From: Sulfurovum sp.
GTDB lineage: Bacteria; Campylobacterota; Campylobacteria; Campylobacterales; Sulfurovaceae
Reading direction: 5' to 3'
Assembly (NCBI GenBank): GCA_021166685.1
Contig: JAJPEU010000009.1
Span: 61,055-125,054 of the forward strand
Length of the DNA stretch: 64,000 nucleotides
Part shown: piece by piece, positions 50,944 to 60,767 of the stretch
Numbering within the stretch: position 1 is the stretch's first letter
How the letters are laid out: each line of letters begins with the position of its first letter
Made by a program: the position numbers and the translations under genes
Notes under the pieces: generated by a model
What the model saw: only the letters and a program-made list of their open reading frames with translations
What the model was told of the DNA's origin: nothing
The model's database searches: none

Positions 50944-52272
50944 TTATTTGAATACGCGAGAAAAAATCTTATCTACGTTTTTTGTGTAATAATCATAATT
51001 AAAACATTCTCTTATCTGCTTTTCACTTAACGAGGCTCTCAACTCTTCGTCTTCCAAAAGATATTGAAGATAGAGCGATTCCCCTTTTTCATTGGTTGTT
51101 GGTTTGCCATGCTGTATTTCTTCCCATACCTTCATTGCATTGCGCTGTACAATTCGGTAAGCATCTTCTCGGCTGACGCCTGCTTTTGGCAACTCAAGAA
51201 GAACTCTTTGGGAAAAAACCAATCCTCCCGTTAGATTGAGATTTTTCATCATATTTTCCGGCATAACTGTCAAATTTGCGATCACATTATTCATACGATG
51301 AAGCATAAAATCTGTTGTAATGAAAGCATCAGGCAGCCAAAATCTTTCTGTTGAGGAGTGAGAAATATCTCTTTCATGCCAAAGCGCTACATTTTCCATT
51401 GCAGGGATAGAGTATGCTCGAATAATGCGCGCAAGTCCGGTAATATTTTCTGTTAAAATAGGATTCCTTTTGTGAGGCATTGCTGATGACCCTTTTTGGC
51501 CTTTGGCAAAAAATTCTTCACACTCATATACTTCTGTACGCTGCCAGTGTCTAACTTGTACGGCAAACTTTTCAACACTTGATGCAAGCAATGCCAAAGC
51601 CGAGGCAAGTCTGGCATACCGATCCCTCTGGATGACTTGATTGGATGCCGGTGCAAACTTTAGTCCTAATTCTTCACATGCATATTCTTCAAGCTCAAGC
51701 GGAGCATGGGCGAAATTTCCCATTGCACCAGAAATTTGCCCTACACGAATAACTTCCATGGTTTGCTCAAGATTTTCAAGATGCCTTGCCATCTCATCAT
51801 ACCATACTGCAAGCACCAAGCCAAAAGTGATGGGTTCCCCATGGATGCCATGACTTCTTCCGACCATCAGCGTCATTTTGTGCTCATGCGCTCTTTTTTT
51901 GATAGATTCCATCATCATCTTCACATCTTCTATAATCAGTTTAAGCGAAGACGTCATTTGCAAAGCCACTGCGGTATCGACGGTGTCTGAACTTGTCATT
52001 CCGTAGTGGAACCAACGGCTTTCATCACCCAGTGTCTCAGATACAGAAGTAGTAAAAGCAATAAGATCATGTCTTGTTATTGCTTCAATCTCGTCAATAC
52101 GCTCTACAGAAAATCCTGCGTTGTTTATAATTTTTTGTGCATCATCATCCGGAATAAGACCCAATTTGTTCCATGCTTTTACTACTGCTAGCTCAACATC
52201 CAGCCATGCTTGATACTTTGCGTGCATCGTCCATTTGCTACTCATTTCTTCTCTAGCATATCGTTCAACCAT
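50944..52272 (-). CDS. purB: Adenylosuccinate lyase
   Basis: MVERYAREEMSSKWT; FAKGQKGSSAMPHKRNPILTENITGLARI. Confidence 0.97.
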   Translation of the reverse strand: MVERYAREEMSSKWTMHAKYQAWLDVELAVVKAWNKLGLIPDDDAQKIINNAGFSVERIDEIEAITRHDLIAFTTSVSETLGDESRWFHYGMTSSDTVDTAVALQMTSSLKLIIEDVKMMMESIKKRAHEHKMTLMVGRSHGIHGEPITFGLVLAVWYDEMARHLENLEQTMEVIRVGQISGAMGNFAHAPLELEEYACEELGLKFAPASNQVIQRDRYARLASALALLASSVEKFAVQVRHWQRTEVYECEEFFAKGQKGSSAMPHKRNPILTENITGLARIIRAYSIPAMENVALWHERDISHSSTERFWLPDAFITTDFMLHRMNNVIANLTVMPENMMKNLNLTGGLVFSQRVLLELPKAGVSREDAYRIVQRNAMKVWEEIQHGKPTTNEKGESLYLQYLLEDEELRASLSEKQIRECFNYDYYTKNVDKIFSRVFK

Positions 52273-52336
52273 ATCTATTCCTATTCAACAATTTTAGATA
52301 TCATTCTACCAAAATCGCAGTTACAGAGAGGTAAAG

Positions 52337-53263
52337 ATGCCATTTGTCAAAGAAAAATTTATTGTCCCCAAAGAGATGCCTGCTTTCCTTTATATCATGC
52401 GTACATTTGATGCAACCCAAGGCGAAGCCCAAAGACTTATCACAAAAGGAAGACTGCTCATACAAGGCGAGTCTATGTATAGGCCCGGAGAAAAAATAAA
52501 GGGAGAGATAGAAATAGTTTATTTTAAACCGCATTCTCAAAATAATCATCTCCTTTTTCAAAATCAAGATTTTATGATTCTTGAGAAACCTTCTGGTATT
52601 TTAGTTCATCCCAACACCATGTCAACACCCTATTCGATGCTTGATGAAATACGTCATTTAGCCGGAAATGATGCTAATGCTACGCATCGTATTGATATGG
52701 AAACATCAGGATTACTGCTTGCAAGCAAGCACAAAAAGTCCGAAACCTATCTTAAGAATGCATTTGAGGCAAAAACAATACAAAAAAGTTATTTGGCCTG
52801 GGTGGACGGTAAAATTACAGAACCGTTCTCTGTTACCAAGTCCATCAAGGTTAATGACGACTACAGTTTAACAAAACATAAAGTATTAATTGATGATTCA
52901 GGGAGATCTGCGCACACAGATTTTAAGCCGCTTTACTATGATGAAAAATTAGATGCCACAATGGTCGCATGTTATCCTTTGACCGGCAGAACACATCAAA
53001 TCAGAATACATTTGTTTCACGTGAAACATCCAATCTTGGGTGATCCGATCTATGGTCCTACTTTTCATGCCAGTAATGCTTATTTAGATCAAATTCTTAA
53101 TGATGAGGAACGCATGATGCAGATGGGGGCCGGCAGACTATTGCTTCATGCACAAAGTTTGTGTTTTCAATATAATTCAAAATTTTATATAGAGAGCAGA
53201 ACTGACTTTGTTAAGATGAAAAATTTGATTTACGAAAAAGAAAAAAGAAAATTTAACCGATAA
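52337..53263 (+). CDS. RluA family pseudouridine synthase
   Basis: ATHRIDMETSGLLLASKHKKSETYLKNAF; LTGRTHQIRIHLFHVKHPILGDPIYG. Confidence 0.93.
   Translation: MPFVKEKFIVPKEMPAFLYIMRTFDATQGEAQRLITKGRLLIQGESMYRPGEKIKGEIEIVYFKPHSQNNHLLFQNQDFMILEKPSGILVHPNTMSTPYSMLDEIRHLAGNDANATHRIDMETSGLLLASKHKKSETYLKNAFEAKTIQKSYLAWVDGKITEPFSVTKSIKVNDDYSLTKHKVLIDDSGRSAHTDFKPLYYDEKLDATMVACYPLTGRTHQIRIHLFHVKHPILGDPIYGPTFHASNAYLDQILNDEERMMQMGAGRLLLHAQSLCFQYNSKFYIESRTDFVKMKNLIYEKEKRKFNR
53013..53028. promoter_or_regulatory. parS centromere site (ParB binding), perfect TGTTTCACGTGAAACA
   Basis: Exact 16-bp palindrome identical to the B. subtilis-type parS consensus; lies within the RluA gene. Confidence 0.9.
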
Positions 53264-53369
53264 TCCAGTAGCAATCAACAGAAAAACATTCACGTTGCCA
53301 TAAAAAGTAATTTTATTTTCTGTCCCGTAAAACATTTCAGTCAACCGCTGCAATGGATGCAAAATCTTA

Positions 53370-53468
53370 TTATTTATCATTTCTGTTGGCATCATATACA
53401 AACCAGCCAATCCCTATCAATGCGACAACACTAATAAAAATCACTAAAAATTCATCTAAATTTGTCAT
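53370..53468 (-). CDS. Small single-TM protein (32 aa; not in ORF track)
   Basis: [35 protein letters not shown] overlaps rlmN TGA stop (TGATG). Confidence 0.55.
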   Translation of the reverse strand: MTNLDEFLVIFISVVALIGIGWFVYDANRNDK

Positions 53469-54544
53469 CATATCTCTTTTTGATTGAGTTCTTGCTCTCT
53501 AAGTTGACCGCAAGCCGCAGAGATATCTAGGCCTTTAGACTCTCGAATGGTGCACAATAGTCCTCTTTGCGTTAAATACTCTTGAAATTTCAGCATATCC
53601 CCATATTCCGGCCTTTTGAATTCTGTTCCTCCATAAGGATTGAAATAAATTAAATTGACTTTTGCCTTAATGCCGTCAAGCAAACTCAAAAGCTTCTTGG
53701 CTGCTGAAATATCATCATTGACATCTTTAATGACAAGATATTCGAACATAACCCTTTTCCTGTCGTTGACAGGAAAATTTTTAACTGCCGCAATAATGGA
53801 TTTTATATTGTATGCTTTATTGATCGGCATAAGTTTTTGTCTCAGGTCATCATCTACTGCATGCAGCGATATGGCAAGATTGATTCCCAATTCCATTTTT
53901 CCAAGTTTTTCTATCTTGGCACTCAATCCTGAAGTCGAGACTGTTTGACGATGAGGGGCAATGGCCATTCCCTCAGGGTCCGCAAAGATCTTTACTGCTT
54001 TGGCTACGTTTTCCAGATTATCAAGAGGTTCCCCCATGCCCATGTAAACAATGTTGACACGGCGGTTGGCATCAATATCGTTATCTTTTTTAATCATGAG
54101 TAGTTGGGATACAATTTCTCCGGAAGTTAAATTTCGAACAAAACCGCCCTTTGCAGTCAAACAAAAAGCACACCCTACCTTGCACCCTACCTGCGAAGAG
54201 ATACAGACAGTATACCGCTCCTGATGCTTTGTGGAACCGTCCTCATGGTACTCTTTTTCTTTCATCAGAAGAAGTACCGCTTCTATTGTATGCCCATCAT
54301 ACAATTCAAATAGATATTTACGGCTGCCGTCTTTACTGTTTTGAATCATCACGGTTTTTAGCGGAGTAAGTGTATATTCTTTTTCGAGTTTTTCTCGCAT
54401 CTCTTTAGGAATATTTTTCATCGTTTCAAAACTATTTGCATATTTATGATAAATCCAATGATATATCTGTTTTGCCCTAAAAGAAGGTTTAATTATTTCG
54501 CTCAGCTCATCTTTGGTAAAATCTTGTATTATTTGTTTATTCAT
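53468..54544 (-). CDS. rlmN: 23S rRNA (adenine2503-C2)-methyltransferase
   Basis: [35 protein letters not shown] radical-SAM CxxxCxxC. Confidence 0.96.
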   Translation of the reverse strand: MNKQIIQDFTKDELSEIIKPSFRAKQIYHWIYHKYANSFETMKNIPKEMREKLEKEYTLTPLKTVMIQNSKDGSRKYLFELYDGHTIEAVLLLMKEKEYHEDGSTKHQERYTVCISSQVGCKVGCAFCLTAKGGFVRNLTSGEIVSQLLMIKKDNDIDANRRVNIVYMGMGEPLDNLENVAKAVKIFADPEGMAIAPHRQTVSTSGLSAKIEKLGKMELGINLAISLHAVDDDLRQKLMPINKAYNIKSIIAAVKNFPVNDRKRVMFEYLVIKDVNDDISAAKKLLSLLDGIKAKVNLIYFNPYGGTEFKRPEYGDMLKFQEYLTQRGLLCTIRESKGLDISAACGQLREQELNQKEI

Positions 54545-54599
54545 TTTTTCTTTCTTTGCTCTTTGTCATCTTAAATTTAGTTCAAAACACTATAAATGA

Positions 54600-55127
54600 C
54601 TATTTGAATCTATTTTTTATGTATTTAGTAAGTCTATCCATAGCCTCTTTTTGATTTTTTAAAAAATCCCTATGTGCATTTGCATCACAATAGTTCGTCA
54701 CAATAAATACTCCTCCCGCAGAAATTCCAAACTCCTTGGCTACTTTCAGCACGGCATAAAACTCCATATTCTCAAGATGAATCTGGTGGCCAAGATAATA
54801 TTTTGCCGAATCGGCATCTGTTGTGATATAGTTTGAAGAGTTCACAAATGTTTCACGTGAAACATCTTCTGCACTTGAAACTACATTATCTATGGGTGTG
54901 TAGGAAGTTCCAGTAAAAAAACTGTTTTCAATATTGGTAGCTGTTTTTGATTCTATAATATCAAATATTTTTTTTTCACCGTAACTTCCCGCTGTTCCCA
55001 CAAAAAGTATAAACTCCGGAGGATTCAGCAGACATAGTCTTGTAAGATTAATCGCAACATCTGTCATTCCTATTCCCACAGGTATAGCGAAATCGAAATT
55101 TTCACTGTCTCCGGCACAGATAATCAT
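54600..55127 (-). CDS. Nucleosidase/purine nucleoside phosphorylase family protein
   Basis: FILFVGTAGSYGEKKIFDIIESKTATNIENSFF...LENMEFYAVLKVAKEFGISAGGVFIVTNYCD. Confidence 0.7.
   Translation of the reverse strand: MIICAGDSENFDFAIPVGIGMTDVAINLTRLCLLNPPEFILFVGTAGSYGEKKIFDIIESKTATNIENSFFTGTSYTPIDNVVSSAEDVSRETFVNSSNYITTDADSAKYYLGHQIHLENMEFYAVLKVAKEFGISAGGVFIVTNYCDANAHRDFLKNQKEAMDRLTKYIKNRFK
54849..54864. promoter_or_regulatory. parS centromere site (ParB binding), perfect TGTTTCACGTGAAACA
   Basis: Second exact 16-bp copy, 1836 bp from the first, inside the nucleosidase gene (encodes VSRETF on minus). Confidence 0.9.
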
Positions 55128-55128
55128 T

Positions 55129-55893
55129 TTATACCCTTACAGGAATCTGTTTTTCCCGCAGATAGTGTTTTAATTCCATAATATCTATCTCTTTAAAGTG
55201 AAATACAGATGCAGCCAATGCTGCATCAGCATGCCCCAAAGTGAATGCTTCCTCTATGTGCCGCATTGTGCCTGCACCTCCGCTGGCAATGACAGGGATA
55301 TTAACATGATCACTAATTTTGCGGTTAAGTTCATTATCGAATCCGGCCTTAGTTCCGTCTGCATCCATAGAAGTCACCAGCAACTCTCCTGCTCCTCTTT
55401 CACAGGCCTCTTTGGCCCATTCAAATGCGTCAATCCCTGTATCATTTCGGCCGCCATGCGTAAAGACATGCCAAGTACTTTCACCCACCCTTTTAGCATC
55501 GATAGCAACTACAATACATTGGGATCCGAAACGTTTGGCACCCTCTTCTATAAACATTGGTCTTTTGATTGCGGCAGAGTTTATACTGACCTTATCACAA
55601 CCGACATCAAGAAGATTATAAATATCTTGCAATTGGCGTATCCCCCCGCCCACAGTCAATGGAATAAACACTTCCTGCGCTACCCTTTTTACTACGTCTA
55701 CTATCGTATCTCGACCCTCATGGCTTGCTCCAATATCCAAAAAAGTAATTTCGTCCGCACCTTCATCATTATAGCGCCTTGCAACTTCTATCGGATCGCC
55801 CGCATCACGTAATCCAATAAAATTCACCCCCTTGACTACTCTTCCGCCATTCACATCTAAACAAGGAATGATACGTTTTGCAAAATTATCCAT
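55129..55893 (-). CDS. hisF: Imidazole glycerol phosphate synthase cyclase subunit
   Basis: [54 protein letters not shown]. Confidence 0.97.
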   Translation of the reverse strand: MDNFAKRIIPCLDVNGGRVVKGVNFIGLRDAGDPIEVARRYNDEGADEITFLDIGASHEGRDTIVDVVKRVAQEVFIPLTVGGGIRQLQDIYNLLDVGCDKVSINSAAIKRPMFIEEGAKRFGSQCIVVAIDAKRVGESTWHVFTHGGRNDTGIDAFEWAKEACERGAGELLVTSMDADGTKAGFDNELNRKISDHVNIPVIASGGAGTMRHIEEAFTLGHADAALAASVFHFKEIDIMELKHYLREKQIPVRV

Positions 55894-55977
55894 CTAATTA
55901 GTTATCTTCCTTTAAAAATTATGGTAAAATTATACAAAAATTATCCATTGGCATAGTTTATAAAGGTATATTATAGT

Positions 55978-56850
55978 ATGATTCAGAAGGATTTGGCTAA
56001 TTTTGCAGATAAAAGATTTGGTCAAAATTTTCTTAAAAATGATATCTATATACAAAAAATCATCCAATCGATGCCCAAAGACAGCCTCAGGGTTGCAGAA
56101 ATTGGGCCTGGATTAGGTGATTTAACCAAAGAGCTTATAAAAGCTAAAAATGTCACAGCATTTGAGGTTGACAAAAGATTATGTGAGCATCTGAGCGCGC
56201 TGTTTGAAACACTCATTCATCAAGGGAGTTTCAAATTGGAATGCGGGGATGTGCTTGAGCGTTGGGAGTCAGGAAGCTTGCTGGATGAACCTTATCATCT
56301 GGTGGCAAACCTGCCCTATTATATTGCTACCAATATCATCCTAAAGGCATTAAAAGATATCCATTGTCAGTCAATACTGGTAATGGTACAAAAGGAAGTG
56401 GCGGATAAATTTGCCGCCGGAGTGAAACAGAAGGCTTTTTCTGCCCTCTCTGTTATTGCAGGCAGTGTCGGCAAAGCAAAAGTATGTTTCGAGGTTGAAC
56501 CTGAAGCATTTGTGCCGCCGCCAAAAGTAACTTCCGCGGTACTTTTAATCGAAAAAGAGATGACAAGGGATGACGAAAAGTTTGAAGCGTTTCTCAAAAT
56601 TGCTTTTGGGCAACCGCGCAAAAAACTTATGCGAAATCTCATGTCAGCTTTTCCTCAAGAGATGGTAGAGCAAACTTTTAGCAAATTGGGCTTAGATGCC
56701 CTCTTGCGACCGCATGAGGCTGAGACATCTATATATCATCACTTATATAATGAATTAAAGGATTATTTAGATGGACAACCAAAACAACGAGAACACAAAC
56801 AACAAAAAAGAAAATCAAGAAGGCAGATCACAACGCAGCAGAAGACCTAA
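55978..56850 (+). CDS. rsmA: 16S rRNA dimethyladenosine transferase
   Basis: KRFGQNFLKNDIYIQKIIQSM; VAEIGPGLGDLTKELI; VANLPYYIATNIIL. Confidence 0.95.
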   Translation: MIQKDLANFADKRFGQNFLKNDIYIQKIIQSMPKDSLRVAEIGPGLGDLTKELIKAKNVTAFEVDKRLCEHLSALFETLIHQGSFKLECGDVLERWESGSLLDEPYHLVANLPYYIATNIILKALKDIHCQSILVMVQKEVADKFAAGVKQKAFSALSVIAGSVGKAKVCFEVEPEAFVPPPKVTSAVLLIEKEMTRDDEKFEAFLKIAFGQPRKKLMRNLMSAFPQEMVEQTFSKLGLDALLRPHEAETSIYHHLYNELKDYLDGQPKQREHKQQKRKSRRQITTQQKT

Positions 56851-58870
56851 TCCTCACCGGACAAAAAATCCCAATCAAAATGGACAGGCAGAGCGTGAAA
56901 ATCCAAACAGAAAACCACATCCAAACAGAAAACCCAATCCAAACAAAAATCAACCAAATCTGCAGACAACACAAGAGCAAAACATTAATCAAGATGCCGA
57001 TACCAAGGTAAACCCAAGCGGCCAGAATAAGAAACCGAATTTAAGCAGCAAGCCCAGCCAAAAGACTCATACCCAAAATATCGGCAGTAAAAATAAAAAT
57101 CGCAGAAAAAATCCTACAACAGTAAGTGAAGAGATGCGAGCCTGTATCAATGAAAATACACGTATTCAAAATGCAAGAATGCAACCTTGGAAACAATTGG
57201 ATATCTCGAATCAAGGAAAAATACGCTTTACGCCGCTGGGAGGTCTTGGCGAAATAGGTGGAAACATGGCAGTACTTGAAACAGAGACAACCGCTATTAT
57301 TATTGACGTAGGGATGAGTTTTCCGGATGAAACGATGCACGGCGTAGATATTTTAGTACCTGACTTCTCTTATCTTCATACGATTAAAGACAAAATCAAA
57401 GCTATTGTTATAACACATGGACATGAAGACCATATTGGGGCAATGCCTTATCTTTTTAAAGAGTTAAAATTTCCTGTATACGGAACACCCCTGGCTCTTG
57501 CAATGATTGAAAATAAATTTAATGAACATGGTCTTAAAGCAGATGCAAAATACTTTAACTTTATTACCAAAAGAAAACAATATGAGATAGGTGACCTTAA
57601 AATAGAATGGATCCATATGACGCATTCTATCATAGATTCATGTTCCCTTGCCATTGAAACACCTGCCGGAACCATAGTACATACTGCTGACTTCAAAATA
57701 GACCACACTCCCATCGATGGATACACTGCAGACTTGCATCGTTATGCTTATTATGGAGCAAAAGGCGTTTTATGCCTCTTCTCTGATTCCACCAATTCTC
57801 ATAATCCCGGATTTACAAAAAGCGAATCAGTGGTAGGCAAAACATTTGATACACTCTTTGATCTTGCTACGGGAAGAGTCATAATGTCAACATTTTCTTC
57901 AAATATGCATCGCATCTACCAGGCCATGACAAGAGCGGTTGCTGCGGGAAGAAAAATCTGTGTGATTGGACGCTCCATGGAAAGAAATGTCGAAACAACC
58001 AGGGCTTTAGGCTATATAGATATTGACGATAAACACTTTATTGAGGTGCATGAGGCTCCTAAATACAAAGACAATGAAATACTTATTGTTACTACCGGCT
58101 CTCAGGGAGAAACAATGGCTGCACTTAACCGAATGGCGACTGATGAACATCGACATATCAAACTTAAGCCTTCCGATACTGTTATTATTTCTGCGAGCGC
58201 TATCCCGGGAAATGAAGCCTCTGTTTCCAAGCTCATGAACCTTCTTATGAAGGCAGGAGTGACTGTACGCTATAAAGAGTTTAGCGATATTCACGTTTCA
58301 GGACATGCGGCACAAGAAGAACAAAAACTTGTACTTAGACTTATACAGCCAAAATTCTTTTTGCCTGTGCACGGTGAGTACAATCATATCGCCCAACACG
58401 CAAAAACTGCCGTCAGTTGCGGGGTGGAGGAGAGAAATATTCTCTTAATGAGTGATGGAGATCAAGTTGAAATCACACCAAAATATATCAAAAAAGTAAA
58501 AACAGTCAAAAATGGAAAAACATATATTGACAATCAAAACAATATGAAGATTGAAAATGATGTGGTTCTTGACAGACAAAAGCTAGCCGAAGACGGTATT
58601 ATCAATATCGTTGCGCAGGTCTCCCAGGAAAATCAAAAAGTAGTTGGAAAACCGATTGTTACTTCCCACGGACTTGTGGCAGACAAAGATGACAAAAAAT
58701 TTGCCAAAGAGATTGAACTGCTTCTTGAGACCATGTTGCTCAATATGAAGCCTGAAGCATTAAAAGATCACAGAAATATTGAAAATGAAATTAGAACCAG
58801 CGTTAGAAAACATGTAGTGCGCACAAAAAAAAGATATCCTCTTATTATTCCAACAATTTTTATTATCTAG
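56771..58870 (+). CDS. rnj: Ribonuclease J with long disordered basic N-terminal extension
   Basis: RFTPLGGLGEIGGNMAVLE; ITHGHEDHIGAMPYL; SDSTNSHNPGFT; FLPVHGEYNHIAQHA. Confidence 0.95.
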   Translation: MDNQNNENTNNKKENQEGRSQRSRRPNPHRTKNPNQNGQAERENPNRKPHPNRKPNPNKNQPNLQTTQEQNINQDADTKVNPSGQNKKPNLSSKPSQKTHTQNIGSKNKNRRKNPTTVSEEMRACINENTRIQNARMQPWKQLDISNQGKIRFTPLGGLGEIGGNMAVLETETTAIIIDVGMSFPDETMHGVDILVPDFSYLHTIKDKIKAIVITHGHEDHIGAMPYLFKELKFPVYGTPLALAMIENKFNEHGLKADAKYFNFITKRKQYEIGDLKIEWIHMTHSIIDSCSLAIETPAGTIVHTADFKIDHTPIDGYTADLHRYAYYGAKGVLCLFSDSTNSHNPGFTKSESVVGKTFDTLFDLATGRVIMSTFSSNMHRIYQAMTRAVAAGRKICVIGRSMERNVETTRALGYIDIDDKHFIEVHEAPKYKDNEILIVTTGSQGETMAALNRMATDEHRHIKLKPSDTVIISASAIPGNEASVSKLMNLLMKAGVTVRYKEFSDIHVSGHAAQEEQKLVLRLIQPKFFLPVHGEYNHIAQHAKTAVSCGVEERNILLMSDGDQVEITPKYIKKVKTVKNGKTYIDNQNNMKIENDVVLDRQKLAEDGIINIVAQVSQENQKVVGKPIVTSHGLVADKDDKKFAKEIELLLETMLLNMKPEALKDHRNIENEIRTSVRKHVVRTKKRYPLIIPTIFII

Positions 58871-58985
58871 TGCTAATCGATCCGCCCCCCTATTCAAAAG
58901 GACGGGCACCCTCTCTTCTTAGACCTTTCTTCTCTATTTAGAGTTACCTTATGCTATAATTTTTCATTCAAACAAAGGCTACACA

Positions 58986-59954
58986 ATGGACCTCATAAAA
59001 ACCGCAAAAGAAACATTTTACACTGAAGCACAAGCGCTGGAACGGGCTGCTGCACGGCTTGACAAAAATTTTTTAGATGCTATTGATCTCATTATGCGAA
59101 CCAAAGGGAAACTTATTATTACCGGCGTAGGAAAATCTGGTTTAGTGGGTGCAAAAATGGCTGCCACTTTTGCAAGTACAGGTACATCCAGCTTCTTTTT
59201 ACATCCCACTGAAGCACTGCACGGCGACCTAGGAATGATAAGCAAAGGGGATACGTTGCTTGCCATAAGCAGCAGCGGAGAGAGCGAAGAGCTTACCAAA
59301 ATTCTTCCGCACATCAAACGTTTTGAAATTCCGCTTATAGGTTTGACCGGTAATCCAAAATCTTCACTTGCATACTATTCAGATGTATTTTTGGATATCT
59401 CTGTAGAAAAAGAGGCCTGCCCTCTGAATGTTGCACCTACTGCCTCCACTACGCTGACCATGGCCATAGGAGATGCTCTGGCTGTGGCACTGATGGAAAA
59501 AAGAGGCTTTAGGCACGAAGATTTTGCTTCTTTTCATCCCGGCGGCACATTGGGCAAAAAACTCTTTATCAAAATTAAAGATCTCATGCGTACAGAAGCA
59601 CTACCCATTATTCAGGATGACACAACACTTAAAGAAGCTATCGTTACCATGAGCGAAGGAAAACTTGGTACCGTACTTATCGTCGATAAAAAAGGAAAAT
59701 TCTGCGCGCTGCTTAGTGACGGAGATTTGCGAAGAGCATTGATGAAAGAATCTTTTAGCTTGGAACATCTTGCCATAGACTATGCTACACGGAACCCAAA
59801 AAGTTATCATGATACCCAATTGCTTGCAAGTCAAGCGCTTGAAATCATAGAAAATGAACGCATACAACTGCTGCCCATTACAAATAAATCAGGAAAAATC
59901 ATAGGTGTACTACACATCCATGATCTAATCAATGCCGGCATTAAAAGCAAATAG
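58986..59954 (+). CDS. kdsD: Arabinose-5-phosphate isomerase (KdsD/KpsF/GutQ)
   Basis: ITGVGKSGLVGAKMAATFASTGTSSFFLHPTEALHGDLGMI plus two CBS domains. Confidence 0.93.
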   Translation: MDLIKTAKETFYTEAQALERAAARLDKNFLDAIDLIMRTKGKLIITGVGKSGLVGAKMAATFASTGTSSFFLHPTEALHGDLGMISKGDTLLAISSSGESEELTKILPHIKRFEIPLIGLTGNPKSSLAYYSDVFLDISVEKEACPLNVAPTASTTLTMAIGDALAVALMEKRGFRHEDFASFHPGGTLGKKLFIKIKDLMRTEALPIIQDDTTLKEAIVTMSEGKLGTVLIVDKKGKFCALLSDGDLRRALMKESFSLEHLAIDYATRNPKSYHDTQLLASQALEIIENERIQLLPITNKSGKIIGVLHIHDLINAGIKSK

Positions 59955-59960
59955 AGGACA

Positions 59961-60764
59961 ATGCACATGAGACTCAACAAATACATTTCACATCATACCA
60001 AATATTCACGCCGCGATGCAGACAAACTCATAGAGGCAGGCGAAGTCACGCTCGGCAAAGTGGTTCTTAAAAGTTTTAGTTATGAGGTGAAAGAAGAAGA
60101 TCGCATTTATATTAAGGGCAAACCTATCAAGGTACGTACCGAACTTACGATCATTGCATACAATAAACCCAAAGGAGTACTTGTCACCAAAAAAGATGAC
60201 AGGGGGAGAACGACTATCTATCACAAACTTTCTGGGAAATTTAGACACTTTATTCCGGTGGGAAGGCTTGACTACGCCTCAGAAGGACTTTTGCTTTTAA
60301 CGGACACTCCGGAAGTGGCGCAAGCACTCATGGAGAGTAATCTGGACAGAACCTATAACATCAAAATAGATAAACCCGTAACCGCCGAAATGATGGAAGC
60401 GATGGAAAAAGGACTTGTTTTGGATGATGCAAGAGCAGGAGCACATAGCAAAAGCGCTATTACCAGTATGGAGTTTGCCCCTTTTGCGCATTATGAAATT
60501 CGTCATGCCGGGCAAAACTTCACCAAACTTCGGGTAACCATCTCTGAGGGCAAAAATCGTGAACTTAGACGTTTTTTTGCCCATTTTGATGCCGCGGTGC
60601 TGGATCTTAAACGTGTCGCTTTTGGAGGAATAGAGCTAAACAATCTTCCCACAAACAAAACACGTTTTTTTACACGAAAAGAGTATGACGATGTTCATAA
60701 ATTTATGAAAAGAATCAAACAAAATCAAGCCAAAGACAAAGATAAACACAAAAACAAAGGATAG
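59961..60764 (+). CDS. RsuA/RluB family pseudouridine synthase
   Basis: MRLNKYISHHTKYSRRDADKLIEAGEV; PVGRLDYASEGLLLLTD; EGKNRELRRFFAHF. Confidence 0.93.
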   Translation: MHMRLNKYISHHTKYSRRDADKLIEAGEVTLGKVVLKSFSYEVKEEDRIYIKGKPIKVRTELTIIAYNKPKGVLVTKKDDRGRTTIYHKLSGKFRHFIPVGRLDYASEGLLLLTDTPEVAQALMESNLDRTYNIKIDKPVTAEMMEAMEKGLVLDDARAGAHSKSAITSMEFAPFAHYEIRHAGQNFTKLRVTISEGKNRELRRFFAHFDAAVLDLKRVAFGGIELNNLPTNKTRFFTRKEYDDVHKFMKRIKQNQAKDKDKHKNKG

Positions 60765-60767
60765 GCG

